Source: Siderastrea siderea (lineage: Eukaryota; Cnidaria; Anthozoa; Scleractinia; Rhizangiidae). From it: 64,000 bases of DNA. The position numbers were made by a program, and so were the translations under genes. Within the stretch, counting starts at the first letter, position 1; each line of letters begins with the position of its first letter. The stretch lies in NCBI GenBank assembly GCA_964030785.1, contig OZ034975.1:16471642-16535641 (forward strand), given 5' to 3'. Shown here piece after piece: positions 16,159 to 28,094 of the stretch. A model generated the notes under the pieces. The model ran no database searches and was not told the origin of the DNA. It saw nothing but the letters and a program-made list of their open reading frames with translations.

Positions 16159-19100
16159 ATGGCTTCTGAGCCAGACGAGCCAGGCCCAAGTGGCCTGGCC
16201 ACTGAAGAGATTTTGACCTTGCTACACACCTCGGACTCAGAGCCAGAAGAGACAAACCTGTTATGTCCTGAAGAGATGGGAGACAGCGAAGAGATGGCTT
16301 GCCGTGACGAGGATGACATCTGTCAAGAGGCCTTGGATCGTTTCGAACGGCAACGTGCGTTTCAAACCCACCTCCTTGAACAAAGTGGGGGAGGTTTGGA
16401 TGCCAGTGCGGAGGGCGCCTTCGAGTTTCAAGTCGGCAATTATGTCGACCGTCGGAGCACGCGAATGGGGGTTCGTGAACGTCATTTCAACACCCGTTTA
16501 CGCCAAACGGGGAACTTGATTCCAGGTCAAAACATCACGCAAGCCCTACAAGATGCTTTACGTCGAGCGGTGAATCAAGTGTTAACCACCATGCCTGAGC
16601 TCAACGATCAAGATCGCCTCTACTTCACCATCGGTTCAAACCGTCTACATAATAATTTTCAGGGCTGGAGATTACGTGCGGGAGAATGGCGGCAAGACAG
16701 AGAGCGTGTGGAGGCCCTGTTCCACCGTTTAGCGCAAGCCCTTAACAGCAACGAACAATTTGAAATGGATGACTCCTTTCAATTATCCATTACTCAAGTC
16801 CAACATGCCCCCCCAGGGAACCGGCAGACCCCGTCGTGGCAAACCCGGGCACCCAACACTCCAAGCCTTAACGACCCAGAAAACCTCAGTCATCCGCATC
16901 CAAAATGACGATGAACTCTGTTGTGCCAGAGCCCTCGTCACGGCCAAGGCCAAAGTGGACAAACACCCGAAATACCACAGCATTCGCAAAGGAACTCAAC
17001 TCCAGAGACGCCTCGCTTGGGACCTCCATCACGAAGCCAAGGTGCCCTTCGGCCCTTGCAGTTACGAAGCGTTGACGGCCTTCAGTAAAGCCCCGTCCCT
17101 GGCCGGTTACCAGATCATCCTGGTGGATGCTCATCGATCTTATCACATCACCACCTATGGAGACCCCAAAGACAAACAATTGATTTTGCTGCACGACCAT
17201 GACCATTATGATGTCATAACCCGTTTGCCTGGGTTTTTCGGGTCCAGTTATGTCTGTGCCCACTGTTGGAAACCCTACAACACCGAGGGACGACATCGAT
17301 GCAACAAGAAAAAACAATGCGGGTCCTGTCGCCAAAAAGAGTGCCCTGATTTCCAGGCAGCGTACCCTCGAGCCCTCAAAGCCACCCAACGTTGCCCCAG
17401 TTGTCATCGGGACTTTTTTGGAACGACTTGCTTCCAAGCCCATCTCGGCAAGGACCACACGGGCAAACCTGCGGCCAACCAAGAGTCCTCCGTGTGCTTT
17501 CGTCGCCGTCGCTGTCCTAACTGTCTGAAGCAAGAAGTAGGACCCCAAGCCCTTGAAAAGCACAAATGCTACTATGTGGACTGCCCGTCTTGCCATGAGT
17601 ACGTGCACAGTGAAACTCATCTTTGTTTTATTCAAAGACCCACCAAGCCTCAAGACAAGAAGAAGAAAAGAAAGAGGAAACACCAAGGAGGGCCTCGCGC
17701 CAAACGAGGGGCAGCAACCACGAAGCCTGATACCACCCCAGAGGAGGAGGACGACGACCTGCCCCCTTGCACGTGTTTTTTGATATTGAAGCCATGTAAC
17801 CCGACCAACAACACATTGCCAATCTCCTCGTGGCCGAAACCGAAGACGACGATCAACCTATGCGTTTCTCTGGCCCCTATTGTACCCGAGATTTTCTCGA
17901 ATGGTTGGATACCCTCACGTTGAACGACACCCGACAAGTCAATGTACTGGCTCATAATTTCCAAGGATACGATGGCTACTTTGTCGTCCAGCAATACCAT
18001 AGTGACAACCGGATCGTCCAACAGCTCCGCAACGGATGTAAACTCCTGGAAGTTAAGCACGACCGGATCCGTTTCATCGATTCACTCAGTTTCTTCCAGA
18101 TGCCTTTGTCCGCCTTTCCCGCAACCTTTGGATTAACGGAATTGAAAAAAGGGTACTTCCCCCACCAGTTCAATATCCGCGACCACCAAAACTACGTGGG
18201 CATCGTCCCGGCTCTCGATTACTACATGCCCGAAACCATGTCTCCTGAAGGCAAACAAGCCTTGGAAACGTGGCATCAAGAACAACGCGAGAAGGAGGTG
18301 GTCTTTGACTTCAAGAAGGAATTGAGGGAGTATTGTGAATCAGATGTACGGCTCTTGAAACAAGGATGTCTGACTTTCAAACGGTTGTTTGAAGCTCAAG
18401 CGGGGTTCAACCCCTTTGACCACATCACCATTGCTTCTGCCTGCAACATGGATTTACGTATGAATCGGATGATCCCTAACAGTATTGCCAGTGAACCCAC
18501 CCTTACTTGGAAGAAGAATAACGTCAATCAGTCCTACGAGGCCATTGAATGGTTAACCTGGTGCCAACAACGCCAAGCCCCCCATCTTCAACATGCGAAA
18601 AATGCCGGCGAGTATCGCATCCCTGGTACCAAGCTCCATGTGGACGGTTTCGATGTCACTACCAACACGATCTACGAATATCACGGTTGTTTCTGGCATG
18701 GATGTACTCACTGTTATCCCAACCGTCACGAAAAACATCGACGCCACTGTGATCAGTCCATGCAAGATGTCTACGAAGCCACGCAACAAAGGACCGAACA
18801 TTTAAGAGAACAAGGATACACCGTGGTGAAAATGTGGGGATGCGATTGGGCCCGTCTCAAAGACACCTCACCTGACATCCGTACGTTTGTAGCTAACCTT
18901 CAAAGCACAAAACCCCTGAATCCATGCGACGCTTTCTGTGGAGGACGTACCAATGCGGTGAAACTGTACCATCAAGTGACCCCCCACCAAAAGATCCATT
19001 ACATCGATGTGACCTCCTTGTACCCTTGGGTCAACAAAACCTCTGTCTACCCTAAAGGACATCCTACCTTCATTACACATCCGGGTCACACGGACATCCA

Positions 19101-20292
19101 CCAGTACTTTGGGTTGATTCAGTGCCAAATCCTCCCTCCACGTCAACTGTACCATCCCGTCCTGCCTTACCGCCATGACGACAAACTGCTCTTTCCTCTC
19201 TGTGCCCGTTGTGTGGAAGAAGAAATGGCCAAACCCCTTCTAGACAGATCCTATCATTGCTCTCACACCGACGAGGAACGCGCCCTGACGGGGACATGGT
19301 GCAGTCCCGAATTAGAGAAAGCCGTCGAGCTCGGGTACGAAGTCCAGTACATCTATGAAGTCTGGCATTTTGAAGAAACCTGTGAGGGGTTGTTCCGAGA
19401 CTATGTCAACACTTGGTTGAAAATCAAGCAAGAAGCCAGTGGGTGGCCCGCCAAAGTAAAAACAGAAGAACAAAAACAGTCCTACATCCGAAAGTACTAA
19501 GAGCATGAGGGTATCCAACTGGAGTATGACAAAATCGAAAAGAATCCAGGGTTGGGTACATTAGCCAAGATGATGCTCAATTCCATGTGGGGTAAATTTG
19601 GACAACGACTCAACAAGAACCAAGTCCAAGAATTTGATGACCCCCAAGCCTTTCATCAGTTTTTGGACACCGATAGCTTGGATGTACGTCACGTGTCCAT
19701 TATCAACGACCAAATGGTGGAGGTCCATTATCAGCACCAAAAGGAAGACATCCCCGTCTCACCCAACCTCAACATCTTCATCGCCTGTTTCACGACCTGT
19801 CATGCCCGGATCAAACTCTACGAGGCCTTGGAACCCTTGGGAGAACGGGTCTTGTACTACGACACAGACTCCATCATCTACTACACAAACGAAGGTCAAA
19901 CCAACCCAGACTTGGGTCCTTACCTCGGCGATTTTACGAGTGAATTAGATGATGACGACTACATCGTGGAATTCGTGTCGGGTGGTCCCAAGAATTATGG
20001 TTACACCACCAAGAAGGGGCACGTGGAGTGTAAAGTCCGAGGTTTCCGCCTCAACAGTGAAGGCAAAACCCAATTGAATTATGGCGTCATGCGTCAGAAT
20101 GTCTTGGATGAAATCCAGAAGCCCCTCCTGAAACCACGCCAAACACAGGTCATCAAAACACACCAGATTGTCCGGGATCCTAAAACCTATCAACTGTACA
20201 CTGAACCGAGCAGCAAGTTCTATCAGTTAGTCTACAACAAGCGAGTGACTGACCCCCGCACATTCAAGACGTACCCCTATGGATATCCGTGA
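16159..20292 (+). pseudogene. Protein-primed DNA polymerase B, frameshifted
   Basis: The gene spans about 1378 codons, typical for Polinton/adintovirus polymerases with an N-terminal extension. An acidic N-terminus and an FTIGSNRLHNNFQGW domain come first. A Cys/His-rich zinc region follows (CAHC, CGSC, CPSCHRDFF). Exonuclease motifs are FDIEA (17779-17793), HNFQGYDGYF and YCESDVRLL. Polymerase motifs A (DVTSLYP), B (LNSMWGKFGQR) and C (YYDTDS) are all present. Lesions are a frame change at a C7 run (16808-16814), a second near a C5 run (17762-17766), and in-frame TAA codons at 17797-17799 and 19498-19500. The family replicates linear DNA with a terminal protein. The gene would be inactive if these changes are real. 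Confidence 0.9.
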
Positions 20293-20539
20293 AGGAACAT
20301 TCATTCATAGGAACACTCATCCAAAGGATTTCGTTTGTAAAAACCCAAGGAAATCTGGAATTAAATAATTTTTTTTTCTAACATGGCGTCTTTTTTCTAT
20401 TTTTTTATTTTTTTTTATTTTTTTTTGGAGTCCAGGGACCACCCCCGATGCCCCAATTGGACTTTGGACTTTGAGCCCGCGTTTCTCCGCGGTTTTACCC
20501 CATCCTGAACCCACGATCGATTTTTCCAACTGCTCAGCG

Positions 20540-20655
20540 GTTTTCCCGTTCAAACCACGTGACTTCCGGTTTAAACCACGTGACTTCCGGTGACGTCACT
20601 TCCGGTTCCGGTCCGGTCACTTCCGGTTCCGGTCATGTGACTTCCGGTTGAGCCC
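20540..20655. promoter_or_regulatory. Cluster of ETS, E-box and CRE-like sites
   Basis: Five ACTTCCGG motifs (ETS/GABP-type) lie within about 90 bp, with two CACGTG E-boxes, one TGACGTCA CRE and several GGTTCCGGTCC repeats. The cluster lies 250 bp past the polymerase stop, near the presumed viral right end, and could be an enhancer or terminal regulatory region. No ORF occurs here. Confidence 0.55.
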
Positions 20656-20756
20656 ACAAGCCCTTTTTTACCCCTGGTCAGCGGTTTCCGACTTCCGTTG
20701 CTACGCAACCCAACAACCAATCAGAAGCCAGGAAATTTCCCCAATGAGCCCCCCTT

Positions 20757-20761
20757 ACTAC

Positions 20762-20792
<31 letters not shown>

Positions 20793-20795
20793 TTA
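20757..20795. repeat. ATT microsatellite
   Basis: About 12 ATT units follow the GC-rich block and mark the change to AT-rich DNA, possibly near the viral right boundary. Confidence 0.85.
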
Positions 20796-20809
20796 TTATC
20801 CACGTATTC

Positions 20810-21062
20810 CACAAAATCCAATAAATCCACCCTTATTTTAAAAAGAAATAAAGCGGGAGATAAGATCAATTCATTCTTTATTTAGGTAATAGTTCCTTTT
20901 CCAGTAAATCCTTTAAATCCAACATATCAGCCCCTATTTATATTAAAAAAGAAATGGAGGGAAAGCTAATGGTTCTTTATTCATTTATTCATTTTTCTAG
21001 ACAATAGCTCCATGTCCAAGGAGTCCATCAAATCCAAAAAATCCACCCTTACTAAATAATGT
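20810..21062. repeat. Three imperfect repeats of about 110 bp
   Basis: Blocks starting near 20812, 20917 and 21028 share AATCCANNAAATCCANCC and a following AT-rich part with AAAAAGAAAT and TTCTTTATT. No gene is seen between 20660 and 21234. Confidence 0.55.
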
Positions 21063-21234
21063 TTTACTTAGACATCACTTGCAGATTCCCAAAATCTCTT
21101 TTTTTATTTAGGGTGGACTCGAAACTTATATGGAGTTATTTCCATAGTTTTCGTTCTTCTTCCACTGCGTTAATCATCCATTACCTTCGTTATTAACTCC
21201 TTAATTAGTTACAAGTTGTCTACTAACAATTATC

Positions 21235-22874
21235 CTACTTAAACTTTCGCAAGGCGCGCTTCAAGAGAGAGTTTGCCGTTCTGCTCTTTTGAAACTTGTA
21301 TCTGGGATCCCTCAAGATGGCTGACCATTGGCCATAGCCATGGCAATTTATGCCCGCGCGCAAATACTTGTCTTCGTCTGCAGTAAATAGAAGTATTTTT
21401 CTTTTCGGTCCGTGACTAGAATTGCTTTCGAAGGGCTGTTGTGGTACTTCGTTATCTTTGCACAAACTTTCGTTCGCTCGTTCTTGATTGGAAGAGGAGC
21501 TCGGGCTTTGGGAGAGCCGGAAACAAACTTCTTCTTCCAGTTGTGCCCTCATGTCGCCTTGAAGTTTTCTGAGACACTCGTGGGCCTTTGTGGCAACCTC
21601 GCGAGACCTCTGTTTTTGGTAGTGTACCTTAGCCACCACGGAGCTGTGCTTTTGATCCTCGGAGATCGCGTCCTGCTCCTTGTCGTTCAACTTGTCGTGG
21701 CTCGCAGTCTCGACAATTTGCCGATAGCGGGTCGGATGAATGTACTTGCCCGTAGCGTCGAACACCATGAGTTGACCAATCCTACTGTGTTGATCCCCGT
21801 TTCTGTTCACAAGAACGTGACGAATATGGAAAATGTAGCCATCCAAAACTTGCATGCTGGTTTTTGTCAAAAGTAGTGAATCGAAACCATAGTTGGCCGT
21901 AGTTTTGAACTTCTTTTGGTCTATGAAACCGCCGTTGTCCTTGGCTGCTTCGACCATGTCAACGGTCAAATATTGATAGGTCATTGGCCGGGAACCCTTC
22001 ACCTTTATGAATAAAAACACTGCCAAAACTTGGTCGCAAACGACAAATCTGAAGGAGGCACCTCGCCTGGGTTTTCTTTGTAGATCTTGAGCACGCTTTC
22101 AAAACGCGGCAGGTTTTTCGAAACCACCTGTAATAATTCGTCTAAAGTAGCGCAATGCCCCTTTGACTCTAAAGTGTCAATGTCTAGGTCGTTAGTTCAT
22201 TGTAGCCTCATCATTTTAGAAACCGTCTTGTGAGCCCTTTTCAAATAGACTTCAGTGGAATTCAGGTTGCATCTGGTGCACCATGTGTTTTACGAAAATC
22301 AATCAAGTCAGCAATAGAGTCCAAGTAGGCTAGGCGACCGGCATGACCCAAACCCCAATCGGTTTGCATTGCATCGACGAATCGAAATAGAAAGTTTGGT
22401 GAACTCAAACTGAAATCAACCATGTTCAAATTTAACTCTTCCTCGTCATCTTCACAGCAGAACTTTAGATATTTGAAGCTCTTACGAACGACCTGCTGAG
22501 CCTGCCTGATACTTTACATCCACCACCACTTCCAATTAGCCAGCTTTGAAACAGCTTTCCAATAGTACTTGAAATGTCAAAGGATGGTAGCAATTTAGTA
22601 CAATGAATAGATGTCCCACCTTTTTGTTCGCTGTTGTCTGTATTGACTGGGTTTAGACAGTCATCAGGCTTTGAATCAAAGTAATAAAACCAAGCGTGCT
22701 TGTTCTTAACGTGTTTTCTGCAACCCCTTTGAGTTGAAAATTTATCATGATCACACGTTTGCACAGGCAATGGAAAAATCCATCACTTTCGTCCTCTTCC
22801 AAGTGAAGTCGTTTTGGCTTTGGGGATGCACCGGCTACCTTTGACCAGTCAATTTCCATGATGCGTTTACTCAT
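21235..22874 (-). pseudogene. Tyrosine-recombinase-like gene with Myb domain
   Basis: The longest open part (21235-22026) has VKGSRPMTYQYLTVDMV, then HPTRYRQ and DQKHSSVVAKVHYQKQ, which resemble the Arg and His/Tyr boxes of tyrosine recombinases. A C-terminal Myb/SANT-like domain (FTADEDKYLRAGI, YGQWSAILRD) follows. Upstream on the same strand are a start MSKRIMEIDW at 22874, a C2H2-like CDHDKFSTQRGCRKH unit and family-typical TVSKMMRLQ and LDIDTLES segments in changing frames. Lesions include frame changes near 22765 and 22026 and an in-frame TGA at 22197-22199. I know the family from cnidarian genomes. Crypton-like recombination is an inference; the Myb domain is clearer. The gene is decayed. 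Confidence 0.6.
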
Positions 22875-23176
22875 TTGTAGCACAAAAACAAGACTATCAA
22901 CTGTTGCTCGACACACGTCCTCTTTTTATCTGAAACACGCTTAAATAGTAGTGATGTTGATGCTGAAACATGTTTAGACATGCCTGTTACTCTCGGGAAT
23001 GACGAAAACAATAGCCATAGGGATGAAACACAACTTGCCCACGATTGCCTGGCCTTGCCCTTTGACATAAGAACAAGGCATTCCCTTTTCAATTGATTAG
23101 GAACGATTTAAATACACGTGTTCCTTAAACAAGGAACGCAGTTTTCTCATTCATGACCGACTCCTACAATGCTTAA
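22875..23176. other. Upstream flank of the recombinase-like gene
   Basis: This region is AT-rich with several GGAAC/GTTCC motifs (near 23091, 23121, 23135). The same motifs resume at 25211-25388 and 36190-36400, suggesting one original region later split by two insertions. No gene is seen. Confidence 0.5.
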
Positions 23177-25206
23177 AGTGCACCTAACCCCTAAAATTTT
23201 TTTTCGGCTAAATACATTCTGTTATCATCTGGAACATTTCTTCGCAAAAATTTTTTGATTTGGTTAAATTCTCGATTTTCTGTGTTTGGTTCACGTCCGA
23301 GTAAGAGGAACCTGGGGTGAGCCGTAGTTGTGACGTCAGATCAAGAACCAAGAATTCCACGCCGCTTAGTTTTAGCTGTGTTTCTCTGACTTTATTTGTT
23401 CATTGAAGCCTTCTGACCTTCTAGCGTATTCGAACAAAGTCATAGTATGACTAAAATTCCAATGTTGTAATTCAAAGCAGATACTGAGACAAGCTACGCG
23501 GATTCTGCTGATTTGTAGATGAATTTTAGCTCTGAATACGAGATAGATGCGGAACACGAAGTCGACAGTACACCGCCAAAGGATGAAGAAAGTGCCGTCC
23601 TCCCCATATCTGCTAAAAAGCTGCTAACCAAAGAAGAATGAACTGCTCAATGCAAAAAGGAAATAAAGGCAAACTAAGAACTGGAACAGCAAATAAAGCA
23701 ACTTACGATTGGCCTTGGAGGGCCGCGAAGAAACCGGAATGCTGAGCTTCGCCCGTGAGTGTTAACATTATATTTCGCACGTTCGGTCTTCACATTTGGT
23801 CTTGGTTTTCCTGCCCTCCGCTTCTCGCATTTGAGATTTATACTCAAGCTGAGGAACCCTCTTATAGAAATTTGAGATTTTAATAAAGCATTCCTTTCTT
23901 CATTTATTTATTTTACATAGAAGTAAATGTGGAAACTGCGATATTACTTACGTCTTGTCCATTTCTGTAACCAGCATTAACAATAACAACAATTTATAAC
24001 ACTAGTGAATCAGGAAGGCAATTATTTTCTAAAGGACATTGACGAGAATTATAAGCACGAGAGTTTGTTAGTATCGGTTCAACTGAGATTATCTTACCAA
24101 TCATTTTTCTCGCGTCAACGTGCAAGCAGTTTCCTCAGATCCCAGCGCGAGCGGAAATGTACTAATTATGTAAATCAATCGGCCCTCGCTTAACTCGCGA
24201 CTCGAGGCTTCGCCGCTCATTGCTCACACTTCGATCTTCTTGCGGCCTTTTTTCGCACAAAAATGGTAATAAAAGAATTAAGAAAGAGACTGCTTGTCCT
24301 CTACTTCAACGGAGGATATGAACAAGGGATCTCTGCACAGTAATGTTTTGTTATGCTCGAGTGATTTGATATGACTCAAGATAAAATTCTCATAGCGAGG
24401 CACGTTCATAGACTAGAATAAGGAATAATGGCAATGGCTTGTTATTGTGGAGAAAGCGCGGTCGGTTCTGCTGAAGGAGGACTTTCTATAAATACGGTCT
24501 TTAATTTTAAACCCTTCGCTGTTTTTGGCACCGCTTACATGTAATTATTTTGCGCTTACCGTGTAGCCAACTTGAATAATTCGCAAAGGTAATAATTTTC
24601 TGCGTACCGCGTATCGCGGGTATTCTGTGGTTAATCGGCCGTTGAATCATTGGAAATACACAAAAAGCTATCGTTTGATCGGATACTAAAGTTGTTCATT
24701 CATTCACACCTTCTTCTGCGACAACAAATCTTTGCTTAAAATGCATCGAGCGTAGTATCGAGTGCTTGGAAGGCTGCCGCTTTGCTTGCTATTGCTTTAC
24801 AAAATCCACTCATTTCGTCCCTTCGCCTCTGGTCGCTCGTCGTCAAAAAATGCTGTATTTTTGTAGTGATACGTCTTGTGATTAGTTTCTTTGGTTACTA
24901 TGTCTCGGAGCAATACGAACGGTCGACAGTTTTCTGTACATCTTCGAGAGCTCAAGAGAAATATGGCTCCGACAGAGATAGCGCGAGACTGCGGGTTCTT
25001 GATTTGACGTCACAAGGTGACTAGTCCCATGCCCTCACTGCTCGACCCTGAACCAAAATGGTGTCTATTTTCGGCCGATTTTCCGTAGTTCAACCGCGCA
25101 CATAAAATCAGGGATTAAACCAAATCAAAAACTTTTTGTGACGAAATGCTCCAAATGATAACAGGATTTATTTGACGGGGAAAAAATGTTTAGGGTTAGG
25201 TGCACT
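23177..25206. mobile_element. 2.0 kb TTAA-flanked DNA element
   Basis: TTAA at 23173-23176 and 25207-25210 flanks inverted ends of about 130 bp that begin AGTGCACCTAACCC. The two arms match through CTGTTATCATNTGGANCATTT. TTAA target duplications are typical of piggyBac and Kolobok transposons. No full transposase is present. One 40-codon start (23519-23641) and a short coiled-coil-like stretch up to a possible splice donor near 23754 look like exon remnants. It is probably non-autonomous. Confidence 0.82.
23519..23641 (+). pseudogene. Remnant first exon in the TTAA element
   Basis: An ATG opens 40 acidic codons (FSSEYEIDAEHEVDS) and stops. The same frame then continues after the stop with Lys/Glu/Gln-rich codons toward CCCGTGAGTG, a possible splice donor. 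It looks like a decayed N-terminal exon of a transposon gene. The family is not identified. Confidence 0.3.
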
Positions 25207-25210
25207 TTAA

Positions 25211-25388
25211 TTAGGAACACCTTGCTCTGGTTATTTAAGGGGACCGAAGTGTTTTTCGTATCGTTAATCAGGAACAAAATGGACCCTTCTTCACCTTTTT
25301 TATAAAAGGAACAAAGGGTTCTCAAATTTTGCGCAGAGGGAACTCCAAACAGAACACTTTGTTCCTTTATGCACAACAGAGTGGTTCC
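25211..25388. other. Fragment of the outer element with GGAAC motifs
   Basis: At least five GGAAC/GTTCC motifs occur between two insertions. Sequence character matches 23085-23172 and 36180-36400. Confidence 0.45.
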
Positions 25389-26326
25389 TTTATTATCGGG
25401 GGTGGAAGCGGAATCATGAATCATGAATCATAGCGGGAAAATTAGAAGGAATCATGAATTTTCGAGTTTAAAACTTAGGAATCATGAATTACGAGAGATA
25501 GTTAAAAGAATCATGAATAACGAAATGAGTTTTCATACGATATTCGAGACTGGTGACTACAGAATGCTCAGAGTACACCCACATTTTCTGGACCTAACCT
25601 CGTTCCCAGATCTTTTCGACTAACGTGGATATGCTGTTAGTATTTCATGACAGCGCTAAAATAGGAGAGCGTGTCACGACACACGATACTACATTGCGCG
25701 ATACTGCATTTCACATTATATGATACTAAATTGCTCGGCGACCTCACGCGATCACAGACCAGTAATTTTCGAAGGCCTGTTCTGCATTCAAATATTGACC
25801 TTTTCTAGACCTTTGATCATGGGGAAACACATGAAGGAGAAGAAAGAGAAGAAAGAAAAACACAAGAACAAAAGCAGGCACGAATTATAATACTCATGTT
25901 TCGATGGATACGTGCAGTCATGTGGCTACAGATTTTGTGTCTGATGTTTTGTTGTCTTTAAACTTATTGGTATTCGTTCGTGACGATACGTCGTACGTTC
26001 GATCTGACCCTAATTTGTGCCTTTTTCATTCTATCTGGGTCCTGTTCAGCCACAAGAGGAGGCAAACAGATAGTTCTTCCGACAAGGATGTTTTTATTCA
26101 AAGCAGCAAAAGGTACGATGACTGTATAATATCGACCTAGACGGTTACAATATATTATGTGTCAACCAGTCATATTTCATCTTTTTTATTAGCTTCATTT
26201 TATTTCTTGGGGGGTTCATACTGGCTTAGAAGGTAGACCTTAAGTCCCGAAAGTATACTTTCGAGTCGAGTTCAACCATCCTTATCAGCGAATTTATCGC
26301 CTATCGTAATTACTTCAGGAAACTGA

Positions 26327-27779
26327 ATGTCAATCAAATGCGTTTTTCGACGCAAAAAACCAACCGGGACTATTTTCTTCAGCGACCAATTTACTTATCA
26401 AATCATGATGTCTGATTTACACTGCCCAGCCAACCTTTCATCCATTGCTAGTGAAAGCAATTCAGATTTACGTGATGGTAGAAAGAGTTTGTTTCTGAAT
26501 CTCTCATTACTCTGTATCTACACCAACCTCATTTTCGTCTGTGATAGCGGTAATGCATCAATCAGGGTCATTGACATTTCTAGATTGGTGTCAAGGAAGA
26601 AAAATGACACTCTTTTCGTTGAAGCAAATGAGTCTGAAGACCAAGACGACACTATTCCTATCGCCAGAAAGTATACCATCACTTGCACACTTTCTTTAAT
26701 TTCAACTACTAGATTGCCGCTGCTGAGACCGTTTTCAATTTGTATCGGACGCAAACTCCTGCAAGATTATCCCGGCTTCTATGTTGGTGGCACCACCAAC
26801 ATTTTTAAGCTTACAGATGTAACGATCAACAGTTCATGCAAAGGAAGACTGCAAAAACTGTACCCAGGACCAAACAGTGATGGCAGGATTCTACCAATAG
26901 CTCTTACTTGTTATCAAGAAAAACTTGTCGTCGCTAATGGCACGCCGAGCAGCCATGTATTCTTGTTTTTCACAATAACAGAGGCGTTCTGTTACGCCGT
27001 ATTGCTTCCCCTCTCCTCCCGTCTCCCTCTGGATTGTGTCTTGCTGACACGCATCTCTTTGTTTCAAGTAGCAGCCACTGCATCTTTAAACTACTCATTA
27101 TGAATGACAGTGAGGATGTGGAGCTATATTGTGGAAAACCCAACGAGCCCTGAAGTCAGGATGGCATCGTTACGTCTGCAAGGTTTCACTCCCCCATGGC
27201 ATTGCGAACATGGGGTCAACTTTGATTGTTTGCGACACTGGAAATAAGTCTGTCCGACTTATTAATAACGCTGGCCCTCTAAGAAAGCTGTCATGCACAG
27301 TTGTTTCACCTCGATCACTACAGAGGGGAACCAAGAAAACATTTGATCAAGTATTGACAGTAGCTGAACAGCTCGTCGAGCCTGTTTTTCATGACGTGAG
27401 GAGAGCAAACTGGACAAAGGACTGGCCGTGTTTCTACACAAGGTCCCGATCAAATTATTCCATACTGCACTCGTAGGTCATTTATGTTGATGCATGAGAG
27501 CCTGGTTCGCCAAGAAAACATGCTGACGGAGTTAGGTGCTACCGATCTTCTTTCACAGATCCGTCTGAAAGCAATGGTCACGCTGATGGTTGAAAACTTC
27601 TTTTCTTTTACGAGGAAGGATGACCCGATGCAAACGCAGCTGGAATACGGGATTCGACGTGCATCTTGTGTCAGAGAGCTTCAAAAGAAAATGTATCGTG
27701 GTCAATTTCACTACTATACAGGCCCTAAAAGCTACTACCCTAACAAAGTGATAGATGCTAGCCCCCCACCAATTTCCCA
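26327..27779 (+). pseudogene. NHL-repeat transposon gene, 5' part
   Basis: Several open segments in different frames have matching family features: LIFVCDSGNASIRVID near 26525 and HGIANMGSTLIVCDTGNKS near 27195 are NHL-type beta-propeller repeats. From 27484 comes IRLKAMVTLMVENFF and a YYTGPKSYYP segment, which I recognise from a cnidarian transposon-associated gene family. Frame changes between 27103, 27129 and 27484 may be introns or decay; no clean splice sites were fixed. The frame runs straight into the 8 bp duplication ATTTCCCA (27772-27779), where another element is inserted. The function of the intact protein is unknown, perhaps transposition. Confidence 0.55.
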
Positions 27780-28094
27780 CACTCATGTCCAATACACCCG
27801 AACTGAATCGGACCGACTGCAAACACAGACGGCCGGACTCAGCGGAAGTCAGGTCGCGAAATTAACTACGCCTTACCGGAAGTAGAATTCTAGCGGAGGT
27901 ATGGGAAGAAGAGAGACTTTGGGAACGAGGTGGACCGGAAGTTAGCTAAAGGAGGCCCAAGGTACCAAATGTTGGCGAACCGTCACAGTCCGAAACGGAC
28001 CGTCACGACCCGCCATAGCAAAACTCCACCCGATTCACCGGAAGTCAGTTGGCGAACAAAAGCTTAACACGACGCTAACGGAGGAAAATGGCAA

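Larger units (their letters stand above)
1..20660 (+). mobile_element. Endogenous adintovirus / Polinton-like DNA virus, interrupted
   Basis: The block encodes the virion set expected of the adintovirus/Polinton lineage: penton, hexon-like major capsid protein, adenain-type protease, FtsK/HerA-type packaging ATPase, PX-like peptides and a protein-primed type B DNA polymerase. Genes are tightly packed, often with TGATG stop/start overlaps, and the DNA is visibly richer in G+C than the flanks. The left end is outside the window. The right end is placed after the polymerase and its GC-rich tail, without a confirmed terminal repeat. About 6.6 kb of unrelated DNA (4010-10612) splits the ATPase gene. 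No retroviral-type integrase was found. Broken genes are the capsid protein, ATPase, poly-Gly protein, membrane protein and polymerase. Confidence 0.88.

Noticed and set aside
16886..17686. 266-codon leftward frame in the polymerase gene
   Set aside because: Antisense to well-supported polymerase coding with zinc motifs; no features of its own.
1..20660. Search for a retroviral-type integrase in the viral block
   Set aside because: No HHCC or DDE-type integrase motifs seen; absence here does not exclude one left of the window.
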